DNA from: Oscillospiraceae bacterium
GTDB taxonomy: Bacteria; Bacillota; Clostridia; Oscillospirales; CAG-272
Length of the DNA: 64,000 bases
Direction: 5' to 3'
Assembly (NCBI GenBank): GCA_015064185.1
Contig: SVSS01000003.1
Coordinates: 1-64,000 of the forward strand
Part shown: positions 47,624 through 55,197 of the stretch, in pieces
Layout of the letters: the number at the start of each line of letters is the position of its first letter
Numbering within the stretch: the stretch's first letter is position 1
Translations under genes and position numbers: made by a program
Notes under the pieces: model-generated
Told to the model about the DNA's origin: nothing
The model's input: the letters and a program-made list of their open reading frames with translations, nothing else
Databases searched by the model: none

Positions 47624-48502
47624 ATGGTTGCGTTATGGATCGCGGTGGGGGTGTTGTCCCTTGCCGTACTCTTGCTTGTGTGCAAGGTTTTCTCCATGCA
47701 AAAGGCAACAAGAGAGATCGCCGCAGGCTTTGCCGAGCATCTACAAAGCGATACCAATACGCTGATCTGCGTATCCACCAGGGATCGACATATACGCACA
47801 CTTGCCGCCTCGATCAACCGAGAGCTGCGCACGCTACGCGAGATGCGGCACCGCTATCAAAATGGCGACAAGGAATTAAAAAGCGCCGTCACCAATATCT
47901 CGCACGATCTGCGCACACCGCTCACCGCCATTTGCGGGTATCTTGACCTTTTAGAAGCGGAGGAAAAATCCGAGCAGACCGCCCGTTATATCGCGCAAAT
48001 TGCAAACCGGATCGAGGTTTTGAAGTCGCTGACCGAGGAGCTGTTCCGCTTTTCGGTGATCTCGGCTGAGCCGGCGCTCGCGCCTGAGCATCTGAACGTG
48101 TGCCGCGTGCTGGAGGATACGCTTGTTTCCTTTTACGGCGCGTTGGAGGGAAGGGGCATCCATACAGAGATCTCCTTGCCGGAAGCCCCCGTGTGGCGCA
48201 CTTTAGATGCCTCTGCACTTTCTCGCATTTTTAGCAACATCGTGAGCAATGCGGTAAAATATTCCGACGGAGATTTTAGCGTCTGTATGAGCGAGGACGG
48301 CCGCATCGTGTTTACCAATACGGCGCACACCTTGTCTGCGGTGGACGTGGAAAAGCTGTTTGACCGCTTCTATACGGTCAATTCCGCGAGAAGCTCCACA
48401 GGCCTCGGGCTTTCGATCGCCAAGATCCTGGTCGAGCGGATGGGTGGGTGTCTGACCGCCCAATATAAGCATGGGCAGCTTAACATTATTTGTACTTTCT
48501 AA
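47624..48502 (+). CDS. Sensor histidine kinase (CprK/SpaK-like, minimal sensor)
   Basis: 292 residues. One N-terminal helix (about 4-23) and no extracytoplasmic domain are seen; a cytoplasmic linker follows. The HisKA box is NISHDLRTPL with His94. The HATPase domain shows 'SRIFSNIVSNAVKYS' and 'STGLGLSIAKILVERMGG'. The lack of an external sensor suggests sensing within the membrane or through the ABC transporter, as in Bce-like systems. AAGGAGG precedes the ATG. It is the last gene of the five-gene module, 21 bases after the second permease. Confidence 0.92.
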   Translation: MVALWIAVGVLSLAVLLLVCKVFSMQKATREIAAGFAEHLQSDTNTLICVSTRDRHIRTLAASINRELRTLREMRHRYQNGDKELKSAVTNISHDLRTPLTAICGYLDLLEAEEKSEQTARYIAQIANRIEVLKSLTEELFRFSVISAEPALAPEHLNVCRVLEDTLVSFYGALEGRGIHTEISLPEAPVWRTLDASALSRIFSNIVSNAVKYSDGDFSVCMSEDGRIVFTNTAHTLSAVDVEKLFDRFYTVNSARSSTGLGLSIAKILVERMGGCLTAQYKHGQLNIICTF

Positions 48503-48556
48503 AAAATTATGATCTGTCGGGTCATGTGCAAAAAAGCACCACACCGTAACCGAAAA

Positions 48557-48592
48557 ACACCCCAAAACGCAGCGCGTTTTGGGGTGTTTTCT
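48557..48592 (+). terminator. Terminator, identical copy of 44021-44051
   Basis: The same 31-base hairpin as at 44021, followed by TTTCTTG. It closes the histidine-kinase operon and abuts the convergent YhhN-like gene, so it may act both ways. Confidence 0.85.
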
Positions 48593-48594
48593 TG

Positions 48595-49296
48595 TTATTT
48601 GCGCTTGCGCGCAGGCACGAGGGAGAGTGCGAGAAGCGCCTGCGAGGGCACGTAAAAGATCCATGCGAGGTTGAAGCCCGGGTGCGCTAAGTGGTAGATG
48701 AAGCCGCCCTTGGCGAGGGGAAGATATCCTTCAATGAGGGAAAGCCCCACAAAAACATCACAGCAGGAAAAGAGCAAAAGCCCCGCGGCAAACAGGGGCG
48801 GCTTTTCGCCCAGCAAAAAGGCGAAGACCACATTTAAAAGCAGATTGGCGAAGTAAAACATCGAAACAAGCGCCACCGCATCGGCATTTTTGCCGAGCAC
48901 CAAAAGTGTGATAGCGAGTGTGAGAATTGGCACACCAACGCGCAAAAGTGCGTGCACGGTGCGGCGTTTTTCGTTTGTATCGGTAAAATAAATGCGCGCA
49001 AAATAGCAAAGCTGCGTTACTGAAAAAAAGAGCATGGCAGCAAGCTTTTCCTCAGCGCCGCGCAAAACCAAAAAGTAATCGGCACAAACGGTAGCGAGGA
49101 GTGCTGCTTGCGTGAAATAGTAGCACTTCGTGTGGGAGAAAAGCAAAAACGCAAACAGGCAGGCAAGCACAACAGCCGCATAGGAGCACAAAGTAGCACC
49201 TCTGCCGGGCAGCACTTGGAGCAGGATGCCGAGCGTGAGCTCCGCTATTAAAAACGCGCCACACAAGAGCTTGTCGAGGTGTTTATTCTTTCGCAT
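48595..49296 (-). CDS. YhhN-like membrane protein (TMEM86/lysoplasmalogenase family)
   Basis: 233 residues with about eight membrane helices. Acidic residues embedded in helices ('ATVCADYFLVLRG', 'LFSCCDVFVGLSL') and the closing helix 'FNLAWIFYVPSQALLALS' follow the YhhN pattern. Family members hydrolyse the vinyl-ether bond of lysoplasmalogens; plasmalogens occur in anaerobic Clostridia, so the role is plausible but inferred. GAGGGCG precedes the ATG. The promoter is divergent from that of the MBL gene. Confidence 0.65.
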   Translation of the reverse strand: MRKNKHLDKLLCGAFLIAELTLGILLQVLPGRGATLCSYAAVVLACLFAFLLFSHTKCYYFTQAALLATVCADYFLVLRGAEEKLAAMLFFSVTQLCYFARIYFTDTNEKRRTVHALLRVGVPILTLAITLLVLGKNADAVALVSMFYFANLLLNVVFAFLLGEKPPLFAAGLLLFSCCDVFVGLSLIEGYLPLAKGGFIYHLAHPGFNLAWIFYVPSQALLALSLVPARKRK

Positions 49297-49324
49297 ATTC
49301 GCCCTCCTTTTTTAATCTGCTTTT

Positions 49325-49352
49325 ATTATAGCGCTTTCTTTGAAAAAGTCAA
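49325..49352 (-). promoter_or_regulatory. Promoter of the YhhN-like gene
   Basis: Minus-strand TTGACT, 16 bp, TATAAT. Confidence 0.75.
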
Positions 49353-49361
49353 CCTGTTTTA

Positions 49362-49391
49362 TTGACAAGAGGGGCGCAAATTTGGTATAAT
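49362..49391 (+). promoter_or_regulatory. Promoter of the MBL-fold gene
   Basis: TTGACA (49362-49367), 18 bp, TATAAT (49386-49391). Confidence 0.8.
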
Positions 49392-49417
49392 AAAGAAAAA
49401 TAATCAAGGAGCATTCT

Positions 49418-50236
49418 ATGAAGCTTACCTATCTTGGAACCTCCTCTGTTGAGGGCTTTCCCGCTGTTTTTTGTAATTGTAAAAACTGTGCCGCGGCGCG
49501 CAGGCTCGGCGGTGTGAATATTCGTACGCGTACACAGGCACTTGTCAACGAGGATCTTTTGATCGACCTGCCCGCTGACACCCTCCATCACTTTTTGCAG
49601 TTTGGCATAGAGGCGCACAAGGTCAAGTACCTGTTTGTAACACATTCGCATAAGGATCATTGCTACCCGCAGGAGCTGGGATGCCACCGTCACCCCTGCG
49701 CCAAGGAAATGGAGCAGCCGGTCCTGCGCGTATTTGGCAGTCACGGCGCACACGCCCTGATGGCTCCCTTTGCCTCGGACAACGTTGTTGTGTCGGAGCT
49801 GAAGCCCTTTGATGTGGTAGAGCTTGCGGAGTACCGTGTGACCGCGCTGCCCGCTAGGCACATGGGTGAGAATGAAGGCGCACTCATTTACCTCATTGAT
49901 GACGGCGAGAAGAAGGTGCTTTATGCCCATGATACAGGCTACTTTCTTGATGAGGTGTTTGATTACTTAAAGGATAACGGCATCGTGCTGGATCTGGTCA
50001 GCTACGACTGTGCTTACGGCGATAAATTCGTTGCCGATACGGGCGGACATATGGGCATTGAAAACATCGTGCGCGTGCGTGAGCGTCTTCTCGAGATCGG
50101 CGCAGTGAATGAAAAAACCATTCACGTACTCAATCATTTCTCGCATGGTATCAATCCCTTGCAAAGCCGCCTTGAAAAGCTGGTGAGAGGCCAGGGCTTC
50201 TCTGTGGCACACGACGGCCGCGTAATGGATATCTAA
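49418..50236 (+). CDS. MBL-fold metallo-hydrolase, PhnP-like
   Basis: 272 residues. The metal-binding motif is THSHKDHCYP (HxHxDH), with later His in 'ALPARHMG', Asp in 'YAHDTGY' and His in 'LNHFSHG'. The N-terminal CNCKNC (two CxxC-like pairs) matches the structural zinc site of PhnP, a cyclic phosphodiesterase. No phosphonate genes are nearby, so the in vivo substrate is unknown. AAGGAG precedes the ATG. A bidirectional terminator follows. Confidence 0.88.
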   Translation: MKLTYLGTSSVEGFPAVFCNCKNCAAARRLGGVNIRTRTQALVNEDLLIDLPADTLHHFLQFGIEAHKVKYLFVTHSHKDHCYPQELGCHRHPCAKEMEQPVLRVFGSHGAHALMAPFASDNVVVSELKPFDVVELAEYRVTALPARHMGENEGALIYLIDDGEKKVLYAHDTGYFLDEVFDYLKDNGIVLDLVSYDCAYGDKFVADTGGHMGIENIVRVRERLLEIGAVNEKTIHVLNHFSHGINPLQSRLEKLVRGQGFSVAHDGRVMDI

Positions 50237-50249
50237 AAAACAAAAACAA

Positions 50250-50297
50250 AGGCTTGTGCAGCAGCCATGTGGCGCTGTGCAAGCCCTTATTTTTTTG
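50250..50297. terminator. Bidirectional terminator between the MBL and SLOG genes
   Basis: A 12-bp stem GGCTTGTGCAGC/GCTGTGCAAGCC (two G-U pairs) with an 11-nt loop. T-rich tracts lie on both sides (TTATTTTTTT on +, TTTGTTTTTG on -). Confidence 0.8.
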
Positions 50298-50754
50298 CAA
50301 GATTTAAAATCGGAACACCGTTTTGCTGCGCGTAGGAGCAGGTGTAAAACGTGCCACCCTGCCGTTTTGTAATGTAGGCAACGCAAAGCTCACTTCCGTC
50401 AACCAAGGCGCGGTTGCGTGCATACATACAGCCCGACCGATAAGTGTCAAAGAGAAAGCGCACGCTGTTGGCATGATCGATGATATCCTGCCAGAGAAGC
50501 CGCTCTCCCTCGCGCCAGTTTTTTGCCTGATCGCGGCAGGGCAAGATGAGGTGAAGCTTGATCTCGGGATGCTTTTCCCGCGCTGAGAGCACGCGAAGGG
50601 CGGCAAGCATATCAAAGCCAAGTGCGCCGCCCGCGCGAAATTCGGTAAAGCCCTCGGCAATCAGTGCTTCAAGGGTGCGGTCAAGGCGCAGGGTAAGAGC
50701 AAGACGCGCGGTGGCGGGAATATCGCGGTGTCCTGTAAAGCAGCAGATCTTCAT
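50287..50754 (-). CDS. SLOG-family protein (YspA/DUF1273-like)
   Basis: 155 residues, a single Rossmann-like SLOG domain: 'CCFTGHRDIP' at the N-terminus, the GGALGFD nucleotide-binding turn and 'YARNRALVDGSELCVAYI', where homologues bind nucleotides or their derivatives. Function in housekeeping strains is unclear; related SLOG proteins act in DNA uptake (DprA), plasmid or stress contexts. ATG at 50754 follows AAAGGAGG; the frame is open 17 codons more without a site. Confidence 0.88.
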   Translation of the reverse strand: MKICCFTGHRDIPATARLALTLRLDRTLEALIAEGFTEFRAGGALGFDMLAALRVLSAREKHPEIKLHLILPCRDQAKNWREGERLLWQDIIDHANSVRFLFDTYRSGCMYARNRALVDGSELCVAYITKRQGGTFYTCSYAQQNGVPILNLAKK

Positions 50755-50995
50755 ACGGTACCCCTCCTTTCTTTTTTTTACAGTATAGCACAAATCCCCA
50801 TGCAACGGTAGCGGTTTTGAAAATATTCCTCAAAAAATCAGTTTTCCATCGCAAGTTTTTCGACTTTTCGGCAGCGCACGCCGCCCCCCGACGGTTTTTT
50901 GCAGCTTTTTCCAAATAGCAATCAATTTCGGCGGCACGTGGCGACGGCTTTTGCACCTCACGGGGACTACAATAAAGGCAAAAACGGAGGTCGTT

Positions 50996-53341
50996 ATGCA
51001 AAACGAGAAAACAAAGGAGAAGCCTCGCGCGCGGGCAGAGGGGGAGCGCGCCGCGGCTGAAGAGATCTGCCGCCATCTTATTTTTGCCGCCCTTGGCGCA
51101 TTGCTCTCGGCGGCAGAGCTGGTGTTTGGTGTACATCCATTTGGCATAGCGCTTGCCGCGGCGGCAAGCAAGTATTTTTACGCCACGGCGCTGGGTGTTG
51201 CCGTGTTTGCACTGGCGGTGGGGGATCATACCTCGCTTGTGGCGCTTGGGGTGCTGGCGCTGTTGCGCGTTGCGGTGTCGCTCCTTGCACAGGAAAAGAT
51301 CTGTGCAAAGAACATTTTTCACGAGCGGCCGCTCTTTCGCATCGCCGCCTCGGCGGTTGCAGTGCTTGGCGTGGGTATTTCGGGAGTGGTGAGTGGGGGC
51401 TTCCGCTTTTATGATCTCTTTGCCATGCTGCTTGCCGTTGCCGCAGCACCGCTTGCCACCCTTCTTTATATCGGTGTTTTTGAACGTGAGCATGGGGTTG
51501 TGGCGTATCACTTTGAGCTTGGCGTAGCGGCACTTGTGCTTACCGCAGTGTTTGCTATGCGCACGGTCAGCTTTTTCGGCATTTATCCCGCCGCTGCAAT
51601 TGCCGCAGGCATCGCCTTTTTGCTTGTTTCGCATCGCGGTATTTTGTGGGGCACGGTTGGCGGTGCGCTGGCAGGTCTTTGCTTTGATTGGCGTATGGCG
51701 CCTGCCTTTTTGCTTTGCGGGCTCTCTTTTGCTCTGCTTGAGAAAAGCAGCAGGGGCGGCGGTGTGTTGGCAGGCAGCGCGGCGGCAGGTGCGTATGCCT
51801 TTTTGGTTGCCTCTGCAGCGGGGCTTGCTTCGATATTGCCCTCGCTTTTAGTTGCGGGCGCGCTCTTTCTTGCATTTGACAGCGCAGGGCTTGTGGAGGG
51901 CGCACCCGTGCGCCATTTGATGCTGGCACGCCGCCGTGCGGCGGCGCAATCTGCAAGAGCAGAGGAGCAGGCGGTAAACGCCTTACAGCTAAAGGAGATG
52001 TCGGGGGCGCTGCTGGATCTTTCGGGTACGTTTTATGAGATCAGCAGCCGTATGCGCCGTCCAAGCCTTAGCGCGCTCAGGCACCTATGTGACAAGGCAT
52101 TTGATAGCGTGTGCCCCGGGTGCCGTAACCGCGAGGTCTGCTGGGGGAGCGACTATCAGCAAACCGCTAAGACGGTTGACGGTGTATGCCGGCGCCTGTA
52201 TAAGAACGGCATGGTGCAAAAGGGGCACGTGGAGGGTGCGCTTGCCATGCGCTGTGCCGAGCTTGCGCGTATTTTACATGTGATCAATAACGGCGCAACC
52301 GCGCTTGCTGAGGAGGCGCTGCATGGCGATAAAACCTCGGTCGTGGCAATGGATTACGCGGCAATGGGGCGCGTAATCAAGGAAACCGTGGAGCAAAGCA
52401 GTGAGGATTTTGTTTGTGATACCGGTGTGGGGGAGCGTATTTTTGGGCGCCTGCTGCGCCTTGGCTACGGCCTTGAATCGGTGGCGGTGTGCGGCAAAGC
52501 ACGCAGGCGTGTGATTTTGCGTGGGGTACGCGCCACAGGCCGCAGTATTCGTATGCGCGAAATTCGCGGTGTGATCGAAAAGCACTGTCATTTCATGCTC
52601 GGCTCGCCCGAGGTGCGAGAGCACGAGGGGCTTTGCGATATTGTGTTCCCCGAGCACCGCAAGCTTACCGCCTCCTCAGTAAAGCTTACGCGTCCCAAGG
52701 GCAGGGGCGAAGGAAAGCATTGCGGCGATAGCGTGGCGGCATTTGCGGGGGAGCATGGGCTTGAATATGCCTTTATTTGTGACGGCATGGGCAGCGGCAC
52801 CGATGCGGCGCTTACCTCCGCGCTTGCCTCTGTGTTTTTGTCAAGGCTTTTGCAGGCAGGGGGGCGCGCGGATAGCTCGCTGCGTATGCTCAACGGCTTT
52901 CTTGCGGCACGCAGTCAGGGCGAGAGCGAGAACAGCACCACGGTCGATCTTTTGGAGATCGATTGCATCAAGGGCGAGGCGGTGCTCTTTAAATGTGGTG
53001 CCGCCCCCACGTATCTGTTGCGACGCGGCGAGGTAACACGCTTTTTCTCGCGCACTGCGCCTGTTGGCATTTTGGAGGCACTGGATGCCGAGCGCATCAC
53101 CTTTGCCGTGGAGCCCGGTGACGTTGTGGTGCAGGTCAGTGACGGATTTACGGGCGGCGAGGAGGATTGCCCATGGCTTACTGAGCTCATTTCCACACGT
53201 TACGATGGGGATAGCGAGGCGTTTGCCCGCATGGCGCTCAACCGTGCCTCGGGCGAGGGCGACGACGATCTTTCCATTATCGTGACCAAGATTGGAGAAG
53301 CCCCTTTGCCGTGGGAGGCGGAAAAGCGCACCAGCGCATGA
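50996..53341 (+). CDS. spoIIE: Stage II sporulation protein E (SpoIIE) phosphatase
   Basis: 781 residues. A long N-terminal membrane region of about ten helices (to about residue 310) and a central regulatory region with a Cys-rich stretch ('CPGCRNREVCW') precede the PP2C-type phosphatase. The phosphatase has 'FICDGMGSGTDAA' and 'VVVQVSDGFTGGEED', with the metal-binding aspartates. SpoIIE dephosphorylates SpoIIAA to activate sigma-F in the forespore and joins the division septum. It indicates a spore former or recent descendant. ATG at 50996 follows ACGGAGG. Confidence 0.95.
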   Translation: MQNEKTKEKPRARAEGERAAAEEICRHLIFAALGALLSAAELVFGVHPFGIALAAAASKYFYATALGVAVFALAVGDHTSLVALGVLALLRVAVSLLAQEKICAKNIFHERPLFRIAASAVAVLGVGISGVVSGGFRFYDLFAMLLAVAAAPLATLLYIGVFEREHGVVAYHFELGVAALVLTAVFAMRTVSFFGIYPAAAIAAGIAFLLVSHRGILWGTVGGALAGLCFDWRMAPAFLLCGLSFALLEKSSRGGGVLAGSAAAGAYAFLVASAAGLASILPSLLVAGALFLAFDSAGLVEGAPVRHLMLARRRAAAQSARAEEQAVNALQLKEMSGALLDLSGTFYEISSRMRRPSLSALRHLCDKAFDSVCPGCRNREVCWGSDYQQTAKTVDGVCRRLYKNGMVQKGHVEGALAMRCAELARILHVINNGATALAEEALHGDKTSVVAMDYAAMGRVIKETVEQSSEDFVCDTGVGERIFGRLLRLGYGLESVAVCGKARRRVILRGVRATGRSIRMREIRGVIEKHCHFMLGSPEVREHEGLCDIVFPEHRKLTASSVKLTRPKGRGEGKHCGDSVAAFAGEHGLEYAFICDGMGSGTDAALTSALASVFLSRLLQAGGRADSSLRMLNGFLAARSQGESENSTTVDLLEIDCIKGEAVLFKCGAAPTYLLRRGEVTRFFSRTAPVGILEALDAERITFAVEPGDVVVQVSDGFTGGEEDCPWLTELISTRYDGDSEAFARMALNRASGEGDDDLSIIVTKIGEAPLPWEAEKRTSA

Positions 53342-53427
53342 GTAAAAAATAATACAAAATCCTTTTAGCACAGGAGCGCCCTTTTCCATGACTCACAGCG
53401 GCTTTAGAACTTTTTGGGTCTGTGATA

Positions 53428-53456
53428 ATTATAGCACTTTTAAGGTCTATTGTCAA
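53428..53456 (-). promoter_or_regulatory. Consensus minus-strand promoter with no evident gene
   Basis: TTGACA, 17 bp, TATAAT on the minus strand, pointing toward the 3' end of spoIIE. The first 30 or so transcribed bases can form a stem TCACAG/CTGTGA. A T-rich stretch lies at 53343-53360. Confidence 0.7.
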
Positions 53457-53512
53457 CCCTTTCATTTAAAAATCATATACAATTATTTTAAGGTTTAAAT
53501 GGGGGATCAGGG

Positions 53513-53779
53513 ATGAACAGATTAAGGGATGTTAGAGAGGATTTTGATTTTACCCAAAAGGAAATTGCCGAAAAACTGCATATTCAGCAAACACACTATT
53601 CGCGGTACGAACGTGGAAAGCAGATGATGGGAATTGATAAATATATAATTCTTTCTCTTTTTTACAATATTTCCATCGATTATCTTTGCGGAATGGTAGA
53701 TACGCCCCGCACCTTGACGGGAATAAGTTACAAAGAGAATTTGCAGATTAAAAAGAAAAAACAAAGGGACAGTAAATGA
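53513..53779 (+). CDS. XRE-family helix-turn-helix regulator
   Basis: 88 residues. The HTH_3 domain occupies residues 1-62: 'LRDVREDFDFTQKEIAEKLHIQQTHYSRYERGKQ' has the Q-T-S/RYERG recognition pattern. A short lysine-rich tail follows. The low G+C of the gene differs from its neighbours, suggesting possible acquisition. It is a single gene. The hairpin GGGACAGT/ACTGTCCC (53766-53787) spans the stop codon. Its target is unknown. Confidence 0.9.
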   Translation: MNRLRDVREDFDFTQKEIAEKLHIQQTHYSRYERGKQMMGIDKYIILSLFYNISIDYLCGMVDTPRTLTGISYKENLQIKKKKQRDSK

Positions 53780-53848
53780 ACTGTCCCACAGGTATATGCT
53801 CTGTTTTTAAAGGCTTAGGGCTGTTGCGTTTAAGTTATGTTGCATAAA

Positions 53849-53972
53849 AAAGCCTCCCCTGTGTAAGGGGAGGTGGCTTGAGAAGCAAGACGGAGGGATT
53901 GTAAAAGCATAAATACTTTGCCAAAAACAATCCCTCACCGCCTTTGGCGGAGCTCCCTTTACACAAGGGAGC
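53849..53972. repeat. Palindromic intergenic repeat, family B copy 2
   Basis: Ends GCCTCCCCTGTGTAAGGGG and CTCCCTTTACACAAGGGAGCC are inverted. The middle contains CGGAGGGATTG and CAATCCCTCACCGCC. It occupies most of the spacer between the XRE gene and tcdA. Confidence 0.7.
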
Positions 53973-54032
53973 CTTTTTCATTTCCATGCTTTATGCAATA
54001 TTCCCTTAGTGCAACAGTCCTCTTTTTATCTT

Positions 54033-54737
54033 TTATTTTATTGAGCAAAGGTCCTTGATCACAGCGCCTGCAAGCACAAGGCCTGCGGCGGCGGGCACAA
54101 AGGAGATGCTGGCGGGCGCGTGCCTGCTCCCCTCGGTAAAGGTCGTGCCGCAGGGCGGCTCGGGCGACCAGACCACCTTTAGGTGCTTGATCCCCTCCTT
54201 GCGGCAAAGCCCGCGCACGGTACGTGCAAGAGGACAGCCCTCGGTCTTGTAGATATCGGATACACGAAAGGCGGTGGGGTCAAGCTTGTTGCCCGTACCC
54301 ATTGCCGAGATAATGGGTGTGCCCGTGGCGTTTGCGCGGCGCACAAGCTCCATTTTGGCGGCGACGGTATCTATGGCATCTATCACGTAATCATACTGTG
54401 AAAAATCAAACCGGTCGGCATTTTCGGGCAGGAAAAAGGTGTTGTGCACTGTGATTTTCACATCGGGATTGATATCGCGGGCGCGATTTGCCGCCACCTC
54501 TGTTTTATACTGTCCCACGGTGCTGTGCAGGGCAATGATCTGGCGGTTTAGATTGCTTTCGCTCACGGTATCGTTGTCGATAAGATCAAGCGCGCCGACA
54601 CCCGCACGCACCAGCGCCTCAACGGCATAGCCGCCAACGCCACCAATGCCAAACACGGCAACGTGTGCGTTTTGTAGGCGCAAGATCGCCTCCTCGCCCA
54701 AAAGCCCCGCCGTTCTTGTAAACTGCTCCTTCATCAT
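54033..54737 (-). CDS. tcdA: tRNA threonylcarbamoyladenosine dehydratase
   Basis: 234 residues of the ThiF/E1-like family. The ATP-binding motif is VFGIGGVGGYAVEAL, followed by 'LIDNDTVSESNLNRQI' and 'YDYVIDAIDTVAAKMEL'. The Cys in 'PPCGTTF' is near the C-terminus. It cyclises t6A37 of tRNA to ct6A in an ATP-dependent reaction. The start codon overlaps the upstream stop (TGATG), coupling it to the DUF4234 gene. Confidence 0.92.
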   Translation of the reverse strand: MMKEQFTRTAGLLGEEAILRLQNAHVAVFGIGGVGGYAVEALVRAGVGALDLIDNDTVSESNLNRQIIALHSTVGQYKTEVAANRARDINPDVKITVHNTFFLPENADRFDFSQYDYVIDAIDTVAAKMELVRRANATGTPIISAMGTGNKLDPTAFRVSDIYKTEGCPLARTVRGLCRKEGIKHLKVVWSPEPPCGTTFTEGSRHAPASISFVPAAAGLVLAGAVIKDLCSIK

Positions 54738-55117
54738 CAGAGCATGGGTGCTTCAAAGCCCATGCGTGCGCGCTCGGCGGTGTCGATCATTTGATTGATC
54801 TCATGCTGCACCAGCGCGATGGTGACCACAGGAATGAAAAAGCCAAGCAGCATCCAGAGGAGCTTGTTGTCGCTTTTTGGCATGCCGTGCATTTCCTTGA
54901 TCGCGTTTATGTTATCATCAGCGTCAAGACCAAGCAGCAAGCCGCCAACACTTGAGTAAAAGAGCATCATCAAGGTTGTAAGGATAACGGGGATAGAAGT
55001 TTTTTTGCCTTGCTGCTGCAGTGCTGTGCAGGTCACATATGCCCACCAGACTGCGTAAATACCGCAGGTGAGAATGGAAAATATAACGACATTGGCAACA
55101 CTCCGTTTTTCGAGCAT
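54737..55117 (-). CDS. DUF4234-like membrane protein
   Basis: 126 residues with three or four membrane helices. The N-terminal 'SVANVVIFSILTCGIYAVWWAY' is the DUF4234 signature (TCGIY followed by W-x-Y). Function unknown. ATG at 55117 follows TGGAGGT; a longer frame lacks such a site and would run through the promoter. It is coupled to tcdA. Confidence 0.75.
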   Translation of the reverse strand: MLEKRSVANVVIFSILTCGIYAVWWAYVTCTALQQQGKKTSIPVILTTLMMLFYSSVGGLLLGLDADDNINAIKEMHGMPKSDNKLLWMLLGFFIPVVTIALVQHEINQMIDTAERARMGFEAPML

Positions 55118-55151
55118 AATCAATACCTCCAAGCAAAATACTCTAAAAAAC

Positions 55152-55180
55152 AGTATAACGCGGCGGCTGACATTTGTCAA
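55152..55180 (-). promoter_or_regulatory. Promoter inside an inverted repeat, DUF4234-tcdA operon
   Basis: Minus-strand TTGACA, 17 bp, TATACT. The -35 hexamer is part of a 14-bp inverted repeat with arms CGCGGCGGTTGACA and TGTCAGCCGCCGCG (2-base loop, one G-U pair), which lies just after the stop of the convergently continuing cation ATPase gene. Confidence 0.7.
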
Positions 55181-55197
55181 CCGCCGCGCGTGATTTT

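Noticed and set aside
50857-50865. Possible Spo0A box (GTCGAAAAA on the minus strand) upstream of spoIIE
   Set aside because: Only part of the 0A consensus matches, and no promoter with correct spacing was found beside it.
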